From Bolinopsis microptera (Eukaryota; Ctenophora; Tentaculata; Lobata; Bolinopsidae), in NCBI RefSeq assembly GCF_026151205.1, contig NC_087083.1:1240001-1304000 (forward strand): a DNA stretch of 64,000 nucleotides, written 5' to 3'. This document shows, in pieces, positions 63,967 through 64,000 of the stretch. Below the pieces are notes generated by a model, which did no database searches, had not been told where the DNA came from, and worked only from the letters and a program-made list of their open reading frames with translations. How positions within the stretch are numbered: the stretch's first letter is position 1; the number at the start of each line of letters is the position of its first letter. Position numbers and translations under genes: made by a program.

Positions 63967-64000
63967 TCATCACGTTTTAAGATTGTCGCAGAATAATCCC

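Larger units (their letters stand above)
61264..63967 (-). mobile_element. 5'-truncated LINE inserted into duplicate copy 2, antisense
   Basis: Flanked by CATCA at 61259-61263 and 63968-63972, a likely target duplication. Copy 1 (near 51357) shows the uninterrupted site. The element's 3' end on the left is a tandem GATTATTTGTTTAATT (two copies). Confidence 0.85.

Overview
The window is nuclear DNA of an animal. It carries intron-rich genes with GT-AG introns, a metazoan-type phenylalanine hydroxylase, an ER/secreted 2-Cys peroxiredoxin, a cytosolic Hsp90 ending in MEEVD, several non-LTR retrotransposons and many short inverted-repeat elements. AT-rich sequence with very abundant minisatellites suggests an invertebrate. 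I cannot fix the phylum; a non-bilaterian such as a cnidarian or ctenophore is only a guess.

Layout. 1-5.3 kb: minus-strand peroxiredoxin-4-like gene, its 3' end off the left edge, with about 117 copies of a 33-bp unit filling one intron. 6.4-7.8 kb: a small spliced plus-strand gene of unknown function. 8.2-9.4 kb: a GC-rich nest of fold-back repeats. 10.5-14.7 kb: an apparently intact CR1-like LINE with a PHD-finger ORF1 and an endonuclease/reverse-transcriptase ORF2. 15.0-15.5 kb: a possible 44-residue spliced gene. 15.5-26 kb: mainly tandem repeats, a 289-bp hAT-type MITE and a 5'-truncated LINE. 26.5-38.2 kb: phenylalanine hydroxylase in 11 inferred exons, preceded by 49 GATA-motif decamers and with introns packed with arrays and insertions. 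39.4-40.7 kb: short inverted-repeat elements. 41.3-47.0 kb: Hsp90 in 11 exons with a canonical heat-shock element upstream. 47.5-49 kb: more of the same inverted-repeat families. 49-51.4 kb and 59.6-64 kb: two copies of one segment, each with a different later insertion, flanking a gene for a NERD-nuclease/helicase-like protein (54.1-56.3 kb).

The genes do not form a pathway. Peroxiredoxin and Hsp90 are both proteostasis or stress genes, phenylalanine hydroxylase is amino-acid metabolism, and the NERD protein has a bacterial-style domain layout.

The most interesting pattern is that minisatellites repeatedly start or end at splice junctions. In the hydroxylase gene a short exon tail plus its 5' splice site is tandemly copied, and acceptor regions are duplicated too. 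The arrays also concentrate transcription-factor-like motifs: GATA, TGACGTCA, CACGTG and GAAnnTTC. Other notable items are a perfect 141-bp-arm palindrome at the border of the second duplicate, and an empty site for a 672-bp inverted-repeat element.
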